Source: Gammaproteobacteria bacterium (GTDB lineage: Bacteria > Pseudomonadota > Gammaproteobacteria > Chromatiales > Chromatiaceae). Taken from it: a DNA stretch of 38,250 bases. Position 1 is the first letter of the stretch; each line of letters opens with the position of its first letter. The stretch covers positions 1-38,250 of the forward strand of contig JAGRGW010000103.1 of assembly GCA_020445315.1 (NCBI GenBank), written 5' to 3'. The notes under the pieces were generated by a model. It saw only the letters and a list, made by a program, of their open reading frames with translations. It made no database searches and was not told the origin of the DNA. Made by a program: the position numbers and the translations under genes. This document shows positions 25,988 through 34,106 of the stretch, one piece after another.

Positions 25988-26711
25988 TGGTGGTAAAGAT
26001 CACCGGTTCGTTTGCACTGCGGCGGACCTCGACCGTGGCGCCGGGTGCGTCGGCGCCTGATACGGTCATCGCGCTGACGACGGCATCGAACACGCCGTCA
26101 TGCGGGGTCGTGATTCCATCGACTGCGTACACGAGGGTTTCGAGGTCGGTCGACGGGGCGAGACCTTCGGCAGCGAAGGTGTTGCCCGCCACGGGACCGG
26201 AAACGATGGCGCGGAACCGGAAGTGCCAGGTCTGACCGGCGAGTGCCGCCTTGACCTCGTGGCGATAGGTGCCGGCCACCGGGAACCCCTCTCCGGTGCC
26301 GAAGCTGCCGTTGTCGAAGTTCGCCGCGCAGATCCCTGAATTACCGAATAGCACCAGGTCCGTGATCGTCGGTGCGTTGTTCGGGTCGAGGCCGATGTCC
26401 TGCAGGGAGATCTCGTTGACGTGCGTGGTGGGATCCCAGAAACCCTCGAGTCCGCACTTGTTCCTGTAGGTGTCGGGATCGTTGCCGTTCCAGGGTTCGT
26501 CCAGGTAGAGCAGGGTGCCGTTCAGCAGGGCGTTCTTGAAGCTGGCCAATTCCGTCGCATCTGAAAGTATGGCCTGGTTTGGGCAGGGAGCGACCGCCGA
26601 TTTGTCTGCCGCGACGAGTTCGAGTGTCCCCATGCCTGGTGGCTCTGTGACAGGCGTATCGTTCCCGGTCAGCAACAGCATGATCGCTGCCATGATGTCT
26701 TTGAATTCCAT
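25956..26711 (-). CDS. Hypothetical protein, 251 residues, possibly exported
   Basis: I do not recognise this family. The N-terminus MEFKDIMAAIMLLLTGNDTP has a short hydrophobic stretch but not a clear signal peptide. The body is rich in Gly, Asn, Thr and acidic residues with few lysines, and carries four scattered cysteines, as seen in extracytoplasmic beta-rich proteins. Segments such as HFRFRAIVSGPVAGNTFAAEG look like folded-domain beta strands. The frame continues upstream for another 204 codons, antisense to the HIT gene, but that part looks non-coding. The ribosome site before 26711 is weak, so the start is uncertain. It converges on and overlaps the exporter gene by 32 bases. Confidence 0.6.
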   Translation of the reverse strand: MEFKDIMAAIMLLLTGNDTPVTEPPGMGTLELVAADKSAVAPCPNQAILSDATELASFKNALLNGTLLYLDEPWNGNDPDTYRNKCGLEGFWDPTTHVNEISLQDIGLDPNNAPTITDLVLFGNSGICAANFDNGSFGTGEGFPVAGTYRHEVKAALAGQTWHFRFRAIVSGPVAGNTFAAEGLAPSTDLETLVYAVDGITTPHDGVFDAVVSAMTVSGADAPGATVEVRRSANEPVIFTTIIEVICVQEI

Positions 26712-26912
26712 CAGAGCACCCGTTGGTACGGAGTAGCGTTTTTTATACAGCGTGAATTTGTGCAGCGTCAAATTGCCTGGCGGCAAATGGAGCGGGCAAG
26801 CACGGAGCGGATCGATGCAACCGGGGTTGGTGCCTGCGCTCTTTCGCTTGTGCCAAACTGCAGTTCCAACCAAACACGACAAGCGTCGACAGCACGGCCG
26901 GGGGCGATCACC

Positions 26913-27419
26913 ATGAGCAGCAGCGCAAATGAGCAGAACTGTTACTTCTGCAGGGTTTCCGGCGGACTGGCCGACCCCTTTGTTTTCGAGAACAGGTCGT
27001 TCGTCGGCATCTTCGACACGAACCCCGTGAATCCCGGACATGCACTGGTCATTCCACGACGTCACGTCGTATCGATTTTCGATCTCAACGAACAGGAGCA
27101 GGGCGATTACTTCGATGCCTTGTACGGCATCAGGCAGGTAATCGAGACGACCCGTTTCGCCGATCTCTATCCGGGCATGATGGCGAGGGAGGATCTCCGG
27201 GACAGGCCAATGGACCACATCCGGCGTGTTATGAGTCTTCCTTTCCTGGATGCCGGGCCCGATGCCTACACGATCGGGAACAATGACGGCCGCGAGGCAG
27301 GCAGGAGTATCGACCACCTGCACGTGATTGTTTTGCCCCGCTACAACGGCGACGTGGAAAACCCGAGAGGGGGTATCCGCAACGTGATTCCCGACAGGGC
27401 GAACTACCAGCGGCGCTGA
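26913..27419 (+). CDS. HIT-family protein with atypical histidine triad
   Basis: A 168-residue protein with the HIT fold: N-terminal CYFC zinc-type pair (10-13), the NPGHALVIPRRH segment (about 40-51), GNNDGREAG (122-130) and the triad region His135-Leu-His137-Val-Ile139. It ends with YNGDVENPRGGIRNVIP, the tail common in HIT hydrolases acting on nucleotides. The family cleaves dinucleoside polyphosphates or nucleoside phosphoramidates through the middle histidine (His137 here). The third motif histidine is isoleucine (codon ATT). A roughly 25-residue stretch rich in Arg and Met (90-110) sits before the triad and may be an insertion. It converges with the binding-protein gene, overlapping by 16 bases. 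Confidence 0.85.
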   Translation: MSSSANEQNCYFCRVSGGLADPFVFENRSFVGIFDTNPVNPGHALVIPRRHVVSIFDLNEQEQGDYFDALYGIRQVIETTRFADLYPGMMAREDLRDRPMDHIRRVMSLPFLDAGPDAYTIGNNDGREAGRSIDHLHVIVLPRYNGDVENPRGGIRNVIPDRANYQRR

Positions 27420-28435
27420 CCGGTGTTACCGGTTGCCGGCGCATGGGCATCCAACGGCGATGCATCGTGTGCAAGGCTGCCCACGTCGGCAGGCAGCAAC
27501 CCTATCTCGCGGTAGTACCGCGCCGCGCCGGGGTGCAGGCGATCGATGGTCACGTACCTGACCGTGTTTTCCGGTCGCGTGTAACGGCCTTGTGGCAGGC
27601 GTTCCGCCAGTGTGCCCTGACCCCGGTGGATAGCCCGCGCCAGGCGATAAACGGTCTCGCTGTCGAGGTCCGGGCGCACCAGTATCAGTGACCAGAGTCC
27701 GACCGATCTCACGTCCTCCTCCTGGCCCCGGTAGGTACCGGCCGGCACGGTCATTTCCCGTAGGTGGGGGTGTTTGCGAAGGATGCGCTCGATCTGGCCG
27801 GTCGAGGGCGCGATGAACCTCGCACCCGCCGGCCCGTTCGCAATTTCGACGAATCCCGGCCAACCGATGCCCGCGCCCCACAACGCCTCGGCCTCGCCGC
27901 CCATAACAAGACCGGGGCCTTCTGCCGCCTTGCCCAGTATGATCTGCCGGAAATCGGAATCGGGCTTCAGTCCAAGGCCGTCGAGTACGTCTTGCGCCAG
28001 AATCCGCAGCCCCGAAGCCTGCGTGCCGAATGCGATCGGGTGACCCTTGAGGTCGTCGATGTCGCGGTAGTCCGAGTCGCCCCGGACGACGAACATGCCG
28101 GGGTTGGGGTACATGACGGACAGGACCTTGAGATCGACTGCGGGCCGATCGATGCCATCCAGCGCGACACGTGCCGCGTTGCCTTCGACCTGGCCGACAT
28201 CCACGCTGCCGGCCTCGAGGAGTTGCAGATTCTGGCGGCTGCCCCTGGTGGCGAGTGTTTCCACGTCGAGCCGTTCATCGACCGTGTTGATGACGTCGGC
28301 GATGGTGGCGCCAAACAGCTGGAAGCCCCCGCCCTTGGTTGCCGTGGCCCACGAGACGCGAGTGCCTTCGTCGCCGTGGGCCGACACGCCTGTGGCCAAC
28401 GATACCAACAGCAAAACGACAGATGGAATTCTCAT
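27404..28435 (-). CDS. TAXI-family TRAP-type solute-binding protein
   Basis: A 343-residue exported protein with a clear signal peptide (MRIPSVVLLLVSLATGVSAHG). The mature protein resembles the TAXI family of TRAP transporter receptors: SWATATKGGGFQLFGATIADVIN near the start, ATRGSRQNLQLLEAGSVDVGQVEG, then FGTQASGLRILAQDVLDGLGL. It would bind a small organic anion or amino acid in the periplasm. The frame is open about 100 codons further upstream, but the signal peptide and an AGAAGGTGA site fix the start at 28435. No TRAP permease (DctQ/DctM) gene is in the window, so it is either an orphan or serves a distant transporter or a sensor. Confidence 0.82.
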   Translation of the reverse strand: MRIPSVVLLLVSLATGVSAHGDEGTRVSWATATKGGGFQLFGATIADVINTVDERLDVETLATRGSRQNLQLLEAGSVDVGQVEGNAARVALDGIDRPAVDLKVLSVMYPNPGMFVVRGDSDYRDIDDLKGHPIAFGTQASGLRILAQDVLDGLGLKPDSDFRQIILGKAAEGPGLVMGGEAEALWGAGIGWPGFVEIANGPAGARFIAPSTGQIERILRKHPHLREMTVPAGTYRGQEEDVRSVGLWSLILVRPDLDSETVYRLARAIHRGQGTLAERLPQGRYTRPENTVRYVTIDRLHPGAARYYREIGLLPADVGSLAHDASPLDAHAPATGNTGQRRW

Positions 28436-28763
28436 GCAGTGGGTCACCTTCTCGCGTTCGCGAACACCGGTTGATACCTCATACAGGGTAGGAGTTGGCG
28501 TGGTCACCTTTGGCACGCAGAAACTGCGGAAAACCTGTGCTCCAAAGGCGCGGATCGTGGCAATGGGGGGTGTATGGCCGGGGAAAAGCGCCAGGAAGCC
28601 GTGACTCCCCGTGCCGTGTCCGCGGAGGCTGCCAGGCAATGTCACGGTACGCGGCCCCGTGATGAATAGCCAATCGCTATCGCCGCGGTTGAAATTTCCA
28701 ACTTCACGTGCCGCAGCGAAGGTCGTAGTTTTTCTCACCTAGCCAACCGCCAGGAGACCGCAG
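28436..28763. other. Intergenic region between divergent TAXI gene and small ORFs
   Basis: This 328-base stretch separates the binding-protein start from the small ORF at 28764. It lies in the open upstream extension of the TAXI frame, but I see no domain, signal peptide or ribosome site there. I see no convincing promoter boxes, repeats or RNA structure. It probably holds the two divergent promoters. Confidence 0.5.
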
Positions 28764-28940
28764 ATGTTTACGCGTTTCGCAACATTGTGTCGCGGCAGCT
28801 GTCCCATATCGCGCGCCTGCATGTCGGGTCCTGCGCGACCGAAAAACGGTGATGACGCCGGTATGGATTCGCGCTGGCTGGGTTGGGACGCCTGGGTGTC
28901 CTTCGGGCAGATTCAACAGACGACAAGGAGCGAAAAATGA
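28764..28940 (+). CDS. Small ORF, 58 residues, coupled to the next gene
   Basis: ATG at 28764 follows a good ribosome site (CAGGAG, 28751-28756, seven-base spacing), and the frame runs to TGA at 28938-28940. Its stop overlaps the ATG of the next gene (ATGA at 28937-28940), a sign of translational coupling. The product begins MFTRFATLCRGSC and has four residues pairing near-neutral and basic character, three cysteines (residues 9, 13 and 19), and no membrane helix. I do not recognise it. It may be a leader peptide, a small protein or a chance frame. Confidence 0.35.
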   Translation: MFTRFATLCRGSCPISRACMSGPARPKNGDDAGMDSRWLGWDAWVSFGQIQQTTRSEK

Positions 28941-29245
28941 GCGCGGGATTCGTGATAAACCCTTCCGACAGGACGGTGTCGCCGGTGGAGATCAGCGACC
29001 TTGCCGATGTGACCAGGATCGTTGGCTTCGACACGATCGAGTCAGATGAGATCGGCAACGGCAATGACCGGTTGTTTTTCGACGAGGAGTGCTTCATCCG
29101 TGGAACATCGGGCCGTTTCCGGCTCGACAGCCTGGTGCCGGTCGCCGGCAAGGGCATCATCATTGGTGTATCGGGTGACGGCGTTACCTTCTCTGATACG
29201 CAGCTCAGCGAGAGCGAGCTGATGCAGCGACTGCGATTCGAGTGA
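28937..29245 (+). CDS. Hypothetical protein, 102 residues (weak DUF3846-like pattern)
   Basis: The start is well supported by AAGGAG at 28925-28930, six bases before the ATG. The product is acidic and probably cytoplasmic, with no signal peptide or membrane helix. The run VTRIVGFDTIESDEIGNGND, then RLFFDEECFIRG, and then VPVAGKGIIIG recalls the layout of DUF3846 proteins, whose function is unknown; I am not sure of this match. The gene is followed after 48 bases by the phosphatase-type gene on the same strand, so they may be one transcript. Confidence 0.6.
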   Translation: MSAGFVINPSDRTVSPVEISDLADVTRIVGFDTIESDEIGNGNDRLFFDEECFIRGTSGRFRLDSLVPVAGKGIIIGVSGDGVTFSDTQLSESELMQRLRFE

Positions 29246-29293
29246 CCGATCGTGAGCATCGCGGCGGGCCGCACACGACCGGGAGGTAGCCTC

Positions 29294-29866
29294 GTGATCG
29301 AAGCACGACGCTGGCCGGTCGTACTGCTCGTCCTGCTGGTACCTTGGATCGATGCCCCCGCAGATGTTTCCACTTCGACGTCCGAGCGTCTCAGGAATGG
29401 CGATGTATTGTTGCTGAGACATGCGATCGCCCCTGGTTTCGGGGACCCGGACAATTTCCGACTCGGAGACTGTTCGACGCAGCGCAACCTCAGCGACGAG
29501 GGCCGCCAGCAGGCTGCTGCAATAGGCAACTGGCTGAGACAGCATGGGATTACCCGGGCGGCGGTGTATTCGAGCCAGTGGTGTCGCTGCCTGGAAACGG
29601 CAGAGCTGCTCGACCTGGGTGACGTCGTAGCATTGCCGGCGTTGAACTCGTTTTTCGAGCGCCCGGACGATCGCTCGTCCAATCTCACTGCCTTGCGCGC
29701 TTTTCTGGCCGATTGGCAGCCTGGCGATATGCCGCTCGTACTCGTGACCCACCAGGTCACCGTGACCGCGATGACAGGGGTCTTCCCCGGTTCGGGGGAG
29801 GGTGTGGTCGTCTCGCTCGGGGAGAATGGCGAACTCCAGGCACCTGCTCGGGCGCCTTTCGACTAG
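29294..29866 (+). CDS. Exported histidine phosphatase-superfamily protein
   Basis: A 190-residue protein starting with GTG, chosen because GGGAGG (29281-29286) lies seven bases upstream and a signal peptide (about 1-25, MIEARRWPVVLLVLLVPW) follows. An in-frame GTG at 29252 has no comparable site. The superfamily signature appears as LLLRHAIAPG (phospho-accepting His) and LVTHQVTVTA (second His), with YSSQWCRCLETAELL between them. The RHG motif reads RHA. Members with signal peptides include phosphatases of the Ais/SixA type, acting on sugars or lipids at the envelope. The substrate is unknown. It converges on the potassium-channel gene, leaving 20 bases between. Confidence 0.8.
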   Translation: MIEARRWPVVLLVLLVPWIDAPADVSTSTSERLRNGDVLLLRHAIAPGFGDPDNFRLGDCSTQRNLSDEGRQQAAAIGNWLRQHGITRAAVYSSQWCRCLETAELLDLGDVVALPALNSFFERPDDRSSNLTALRAFLADWQPGDMPLVLVTHQVTVTAMTGVFPGSGEGVVVSLGENGELQAPARAPFD

Positions 29867-29886
29867 GCCGAAGTCCATGCCGTGCC

Positions 29887-30843
29887 TCAGTGTGCGTCGA
29901 ACCGCATGCCACAGCGGGGACAAACCACGACTGCATCCGGCTCCGATGTGGCTTCGGCCTCCATGGCTACGCGACGCAGTACCTGTTGCGCGTCAGTCCG
30001 GTCCAGGCCGAGTTCGTTGCGGGCCTTGATCAATTCCCGTCGATCCAGCGACGTGATCTCGCCATCGCGCAACAGCTGCTTGGCCCTGATCTCGTAAGCC
30101 TCGCGCCGGCGCGCAAGTTCGCTGGTGAAACCCGAGGCGATGATGCCGGCTGGCAGTGCCGCCATGCCCACGCCCAGCACGGTGATCACGACACCGAGCA
30201 GGCGCCCGCCGAGCGTCTGCGGGACGACGTCACCGTAGCCGACCGTGGTCAGCGTGACCGTAGCCCACCACATGGCGCGGGGGATGCTGCCAAATGCATC
30301 GGGCTGGTCGGCGCGTTCGATGGCATAGATGCCGGCCGATGACAGGATCACGAGGATGATCATGACGGCAATTGCCGAAATGAGGGTCCTGGCCTCGTTG
30401 CGCAGGACGGTGCCGAGCACCTCCAGGACGGCGAAGTGGCGTGTCAGTTTGAATACCCGCAAGAGCCGAAGGACGCGCAGTATGCGTGTGTCGATGGCGA
30501 AGAACATGCTCAGGAAGAACGGCAGTATTGCCAGCAGGTCGATCAGCGCCATTGGCGACAGGACGTAGCGCACCCGGCCGCGCCATCCACGCCCGTACGC
30601 AGGATTGTCGACGGCAATCCAGGCTCGCAGCAGGTACTCGATCGTGAACAGGGTCACTGAGAATACCTCGAGCTGCCAGAACCATTCGCGGTATTGCCGG
30701 TGATAGGCCTCGACCGATTCCAGGATCACGGCCAACACGTTGACCAGGATCAGCAGCATCAACAGGGTATTGACCAGCCGTGCCGCACGCAGGTTCGGGC
30801 CCTGCATCTCGAAGAGTCCGTAGACACGCAATCTCAGCGTCAT
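29887..30843 (-). CDS. Voltage-gated-type potassium channel (ion transport family)
   Basis: A 318-residue six-helix channel. S1 is about 25-45, S2 about 57-77, S3 about 98-116, and S4 carries regularly spaced arginines (RILRVLRLLRVFKLTRH, 120-136). S5 is about 153-175 and S6 about 212-240. The pore loop holds the potassium filter TTVGYGD (199-205). The cytoplasmic tail ends with CPRCGMRFDAH, one CxxC pair with nearby His, possibly half of a zinc site. It would conduct K+ across the inner membrane, opening with voltage. The start at 30843 follows AAGGAG seven bases upstream; the frame extends eight codons further. Confidence 0.9.
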   Translation of the reverse strand: MTLRLRVYGLFEMQGPNLRAARLVNTLLMLLILVNVLAVILESVEAYHRQYREWFWQLEVFSVTLFTIEYLLRAWIAVDNPAYGRGWRGRVRYVLSPMALIDLLAILPFFLSMFFAIDTRILRVLRLLRVFKLTRHFAVLEVLGTVLRNEARTLISAIAVMIILVILSSAGIYAIERADQPDAFGSIPRAMWWATVTLTTVGYGDVVPQTLGGRLLGVVITVLGVGMAALPAGIIASGFTSELARRREAYEIRAKQLLRDGEITSLDRRELIKARNELGLDRTDAQQVLRRVAMEAEATSEPDAVVVCPRCGMRFDAH

Positions 30844-30966
30844 GTCACGCTCCTTTTTTGTCCGCACCGTGTTGCCCCGCCCGTGTTAGACCATGTACGG
30901 AGCCGGCGAGTCACAGTGAGAACCTGCGGTCGCGGCGATTCCGCCGGGTCGATGTGACCCCGATGA

Positions 30967-31002
30967 TGAATCCCGGGTCAGAGGGGCGGAACGTGGGATT
31001 CA
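30967..31002. repeat. 8-bp inverted repeat in channel/small-protein intergenic region
   Basis: TGAATCCC (30967-30974) and GGGATTCA (30995-31002) are perfect inverted copies separated by 20 bases. They lie between the divergent potassium-channel gene and the small membrane-protein gene. It may be an operator; chance is also possible. Confidence 0.3.
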
Positions 31003-31058
31003 GGCCTGCACCGCCCGTGACCGTATCACGCGGCGTGGGCCGGGGAGTGGAACGCACA

Positions 31059-31274
31059 ATGAAATCGATCAACTTCATCAAAATGACCCTGGTGCTGATC
31101 GTCGCGCTGTTGTTGACGTTGCTGGGGCTGCAGCTGGACGGTCGCCAGGGTGGCGGCAACCGTTCCCATCCCGGACGTATGCCGACAGGCGAGGTCCAGC
31201 ATCGCTACGGCCACGGCAGTCCGGCCCGGAACCAGGCCGGGGCCGTTGGAGCCCCTGGTCTGTTTGCGTTGTGA
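31059..31274 (+). CDS. Small single-span membrane protein, 71 residues (tentative)
   Basis: The product begins MKSINFIKMTLVLIVALLLTLLGLQLDG, a basic start followed by one strong hydrophobic helix (about 8-26), then a Gly-, His- and Arg-rich tail. It could be an anchored small protein or an exported peptide. A GGGGAG (31042-31047) lies rather far upstream (11 bases). It precedes the CorC-like gene on the same strand by 64 bases. The clear hydrophobic helix argues for a real gene, but the lack of recognisable relatives and the weak ribosome site keep confidence modest. Confidence 0.45.
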   Translation: MKSINFIKMTLVLIVALLLTLLGLQLDGRQGGGNRSHPGRMPTGEVQHRYGHGSPARNQAGAVGAPGLFAL

Positions 31275-31338
31275 CTTTGCCGGCCCGGTGGTGGTCCAAG
31301 TCGCCAATCACTGACATGGATAACCTGGAACTCGAACC

Positions 31339-32712
31339 ATGAACACAACCGCGAGCCTGGTGGCCGTTGTTCTCCTGTTGATCGCCAACGGCTTTTTCGT
31401 GGCGGCCGAATTTGCCTTGGTCAAGGCGCGCGGTTTCCGCATCGAGGCGCTGGCCAATGGTGGCAGTGCCGCGGCGCGCCTGACGGTGCGAATCCAGGCC
31501 GATCTCGAGGCTTACCTGGCCGCATGCCAGCTGGGTATCACCATGGCCTCGCTGGGCCTGGGCTGGGTCGGCGAGCCGGCGGTCGCCGCCCTGCTCGAAC
31601 CCATGTTCCATGCAGTCGGTGTGCCGGATGCCATCCTGCACACCGTCTCGTTCATCGTTGGTTTCCTGATATTTTCTTCGCTGCATATCGTCGTCGGCGA
31701 GCAGGTGCCGAAGACCTTTGCCATCCGCCGCGCCGAGCCGGTCTCGCTGTGGGTCGCGTACCCGTTGCATTTCTCCTACCTCGCCGTCTGGCCGTTGAAC
31801 CGGCTGCTGAACAAGGCATCCAAATCCCTGCTGTCGCTGTTTGGTGTGCAGGAGGCGACCCACGCCGACGTCTTTAGTGGTGAAGAGCTCAAAGGCCTGG
31901 TGGCGACGTCGAGGGAGCACGGTGAACTGCAGGGTGACCACGCCGATATGCTGCACAATCTGTTCGAGTTCGATCAGCGGCTGGTCGGGCGGGTGATGAT
32001 CCCGCGCAACGCGGCCCACTGCCTGGACGTCACCGGCGCTGCGGCATCCAATCTTGCCCTGATCAAGGAGACAGAGCACTCCCGCTTCCCTGTGATCGAC
32101 GGCAGCAATGATGACGCGATTGTCGGTATCCTGTTGGCCAAGGATCTTTACCGTGCGCTGATCGATGGGGAATCGCAACCCTGGCAGAATCTGCGGCGCT
32201 TCTGTCGTGAACCGCTGATCGTCCCGGAAACCCAGCGGGTGGCCAGGTTGTTCGAGCTGATGCAGCAGCGGCGCGCGCACATGGCGTTCGTCGTCGACGA
32301 GTACGGTGCCTTCATCGGCCTGGTAACGTTGGAGGACCTGCTCGAGGAGATTGTCGGCGAGATCCACGACGAGACGGACGATGCGGACTCGGAGATCGCC
32401 ATTCGTTCGCTCGGACCGAATCGCTGGGAGGCGGATGGCCTGGTTTCGCTCGGCGACCTGGCGCGCACGACCGGATTGGTTCTGCCTCCGGAGCTCGATG
32501 CAAACACGCTGTCGGGCCTGTTCATGGATCGACTGGCAAGGATGCCGGAGCCGGGCGACGAGATCCACGAGGGTGACTACCGCCTGTGTGTCGTCGGAAT
32601 CGAGGGTCGTCGGGTCGGACTGACAACGATCGAGCGCGAGATCGGGCAGGTGGGTGCCGATATGGCAGTCGATGCTGAGAACAGCATCGTTGGTCCACGC
32701 GATCCGGACTAG
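31339..32712 (+). CDS. CNNM/CorC-family membrane protein (DUF21-CBS-CorC_HlyC)
   Basis: A 457-residue protein. The DUF21 membrane domain covers about 1-190 with several helices and the motifs FFVAAEFALVKAR and SSLHIVVGEQVPKTFAI. Two CBS repeats follow (about 205-335: VMIPRNAAHCLD, SRFPVIDG, MAFVVDEYGAFIGLVTLEDLLEEIVGEI). A C-terminal CorC_HlyC transporter-associated domain spans about 350-430. Proteins of this type (YfjD/CorC/PaeA, eukaryotic CNNM) are linked to Mg2+ or Co2+ efflux and to polyamine export; the old name haemolysin is misleading. The MgtE-like gene follows after 33 bases, so the two likely form a Mg2+ homeostasis operon. Confidence 0.9.
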   Translation: MNTTASLVAVVLLLIANGFFVAAEFALVKARGFRIEALANGGSAAARLTVRIQADLEAYLAACQLGITMASLGLGWVGEPAVAALLEPMFHAVGVPDAILHTVSFIVGFLIFSSLHIVVGEQVPKTFAIRRAEPVSLWVAYPLHFSYLAVWPLNRLLNKASKSLLSLFGVQEATHADVFSGEELKGLVATSREHGELQGDHADMLHNLFEFDQRLVGRVMIPRNAAHCLDVTGAAASNLALIKETEHSRFPVIDGSNDDAIVGILLAKDLYRALIDGESQPWQNLRRFCREPLIVPETQRVARLFELMQQRRAHMAFVVDEYGAFIGLVTLEDLLEEIVGEIHDETDDADSEIAIRSLGPNRWEADGLVSLGDLARTTGLVLPPELDANTLSGLFMDRLARMPEPGDEIHEGDYRLCVVGIEGRRVGLTTIEREIGQVGADMAVDAENSIVGPRDPD

Positions 32713-32745
32713 ACAACAAACTTTCACACTTCGGGGGATCTTGCA

Positions 32746-34101
32746 GTGGAGTCAGCCGCTGATATCTCGGTACACGATTACGTAGCATGGGCCCTGGCAG
32801 ATATCGAGGCGGGCCGTTTGCGCGAACTCGAGGCCGCACTGGCCGATCTGCACCCGGCCGAGGTTGCCGACCTGTTGGAAGCGATGCCGCCGGAGCAGCG
32901 CAGCTTGCTGTGGCAGGCCGTGCCGGTCGAACAGGAAAGCGAGGTCTTGCCGAACCTGCACGACGAGGCGCGGGCCAGCATCATCGTCGAGATGGACGAT
33001 GCCGAGTTGGTAGCGGCTGCCGAGCGCATGGACGTCGAGGATCTGGCCTGGGTCATCGAGGAACTGCCACAGGACCTCAGCGACACCATTCTCGATGCGC
33101 TGGAGCAGGATCACCGCGCGCGCCTCGAAGCGGTGCTTGCCTACGACGAGGGGACTGCCGGTCGATTGATGAGCACCGACGTCCTCAGCGTGCGCCCGGG
33201 TGCGAGCCTCGCGGTCGTGCTGCGTTGGTTGCGCCGTCACGCCAGGTTGCCGCCGCATACCGACGCGCTGATGGTGATCGATACGGAGGGCACCTATCAG
33301 GGCAAACTGCCGCTGGATGTCGTGCTGACTGGAGAACCCGACGCGAAGGTTGCGGACATGATGCAGCCTGCCGCCGAGGTTGTGCGCGCGGGCGCGAGCG
33401 AACACGAGGTCGCGGCGTTGTTCGACCGGCGTGACCTGATCTCTGTCGCCGTGCTCGACGACCAGGACCAGTTGTTGGGCCGTATCACCGTCGACGACGT
33501 CATAGACATCATCCGCCAGGAGGCCGATCACGCGCTGTTGAAAAGCGCCGGTCTCGACGAAGATGAAGACCTGTTCGCACCGGTGCTGCCGAGCGCCAAA
33601 CGGCGCGGTGTCTGGCTGGGCATCAACCTGATCACCGTGTTCATGGCGGCCTGGGTTATCGGGCAGTTCGAGGAGGCGCTGGACAAGATCGTCGCACTTG
33701 CCGTGCTGATGCCGGTCGTCGCCAGCATGGGAGGTATCGCCGGCAGCCAGACGCTGACGCTGACGATCCGCGGGATGGCGCTCGACCAGATTGCAGATGC
33801 CAACGTGCGCTGGCTGACGATCAAGGAACTTGCCGTCGGCGGGCTCAACGGCGTGGTCTGGGCGGTGGTGGTCGCGGCCGTGGCGTTCGCGTGGTTCCGC
33901 GATCCGGGAATCGCGGTGATCATCGCCGTGGCCCTGGTGCTCAACCTGCTGGCGGCGTCGCTGTCCGGCGTTGCGGTGCCGCTGGTGTTGAAGCGTATGG
34001 GGATCGATCCGGCCTTGTCCGGGGCCGTGATCCTGACGACGGTCACCGACGTGATCGGTTTCCTCAGTTTCCTCGGCCTGGCCTCGGTGTTCCTGCTGTA
34101 A
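32746..34101 (+). CDS. mgtE: MgtE-family magnesium transporter
   Basis: A 451-residue protein with the MgtE plan: an N-terminal helical, acidic superhelix domain (about 1-130, HPAEVADLLEAMPPEQRS), a CBS pair (about 135-260) and a membrane domain with five helices (about 285-451). The membrane part includes MPVVASMGGIAGSQTLTLTIRG, the characteristic pore region, and a GAVILTTVTDVIGF helix with the conserved Mg-binding Asp. It is a Mg2+-gated Mg2+ channel; the N and CBS domains sense cytoplasmic Mg2+. GTG is the start (32746), with GGGGGAT seven bases before. It lies 33 bases after the CorC-like gene and converges with the LysR gene. Confidence 0.92.
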   Translation: MESAADISVHDYVAWALADIEAGRLRELEAALADLHPAEVADLLEAMPPEQRSLLWQAVPVEQESEVLPNLHDEARASIIVEMDDAELVAAAERMDVEDLAWVIEELPQDLSDTILDALEQDHRARLEAVLAYDEGTAGRLMSTDVLSVRPGASLAVVLRWLRRHARLPPHTDALMVIDTEGTYQGKLPLDVVLTGEPDAKVADMMQPAAEVVRAGASEHEVAALFDRRDLISVAVLDDQDQLLGRITVDDVIDIIRQEADHALLKSAGLDEDEDLFAPVLPSAKRRGVWLGINLITVFMAAWVIGQFEEALDKIVALAVLMPVVASMGGIAGSQTLTLTIRGMALDQIADANVRWLTIKELAVGGLNGVVWAVVVAAVAFAWFRDPGIAVIIAVALVLNLLAASLSGVAVPLVLKRMGIDPALSGAVILTTVTDVIGFLSFLGLASVFLL

Positions 34102-34106
34102 CCGCC

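Noticed and set aside
26712..27323. 204-codon upstream extension of the 251-residue unknown gene
   Set aside because: It is antisense to the HIT gene, shows no conserved pattern and has no ribosome site at its far end.
28436..28738. 100-codon N-terminal extension of the TAXI binding protein
   Set aside because: A clean signal peptide begins at 28435 with a ribosome site just before it; an extension would bury the signal peptide.
31078..32727. 549-codon minus-strand frame opposite the CorC-like gene
   Set aside because: Shadow of a conserved gene; rich in Asp, Arg and Gln with no domain.
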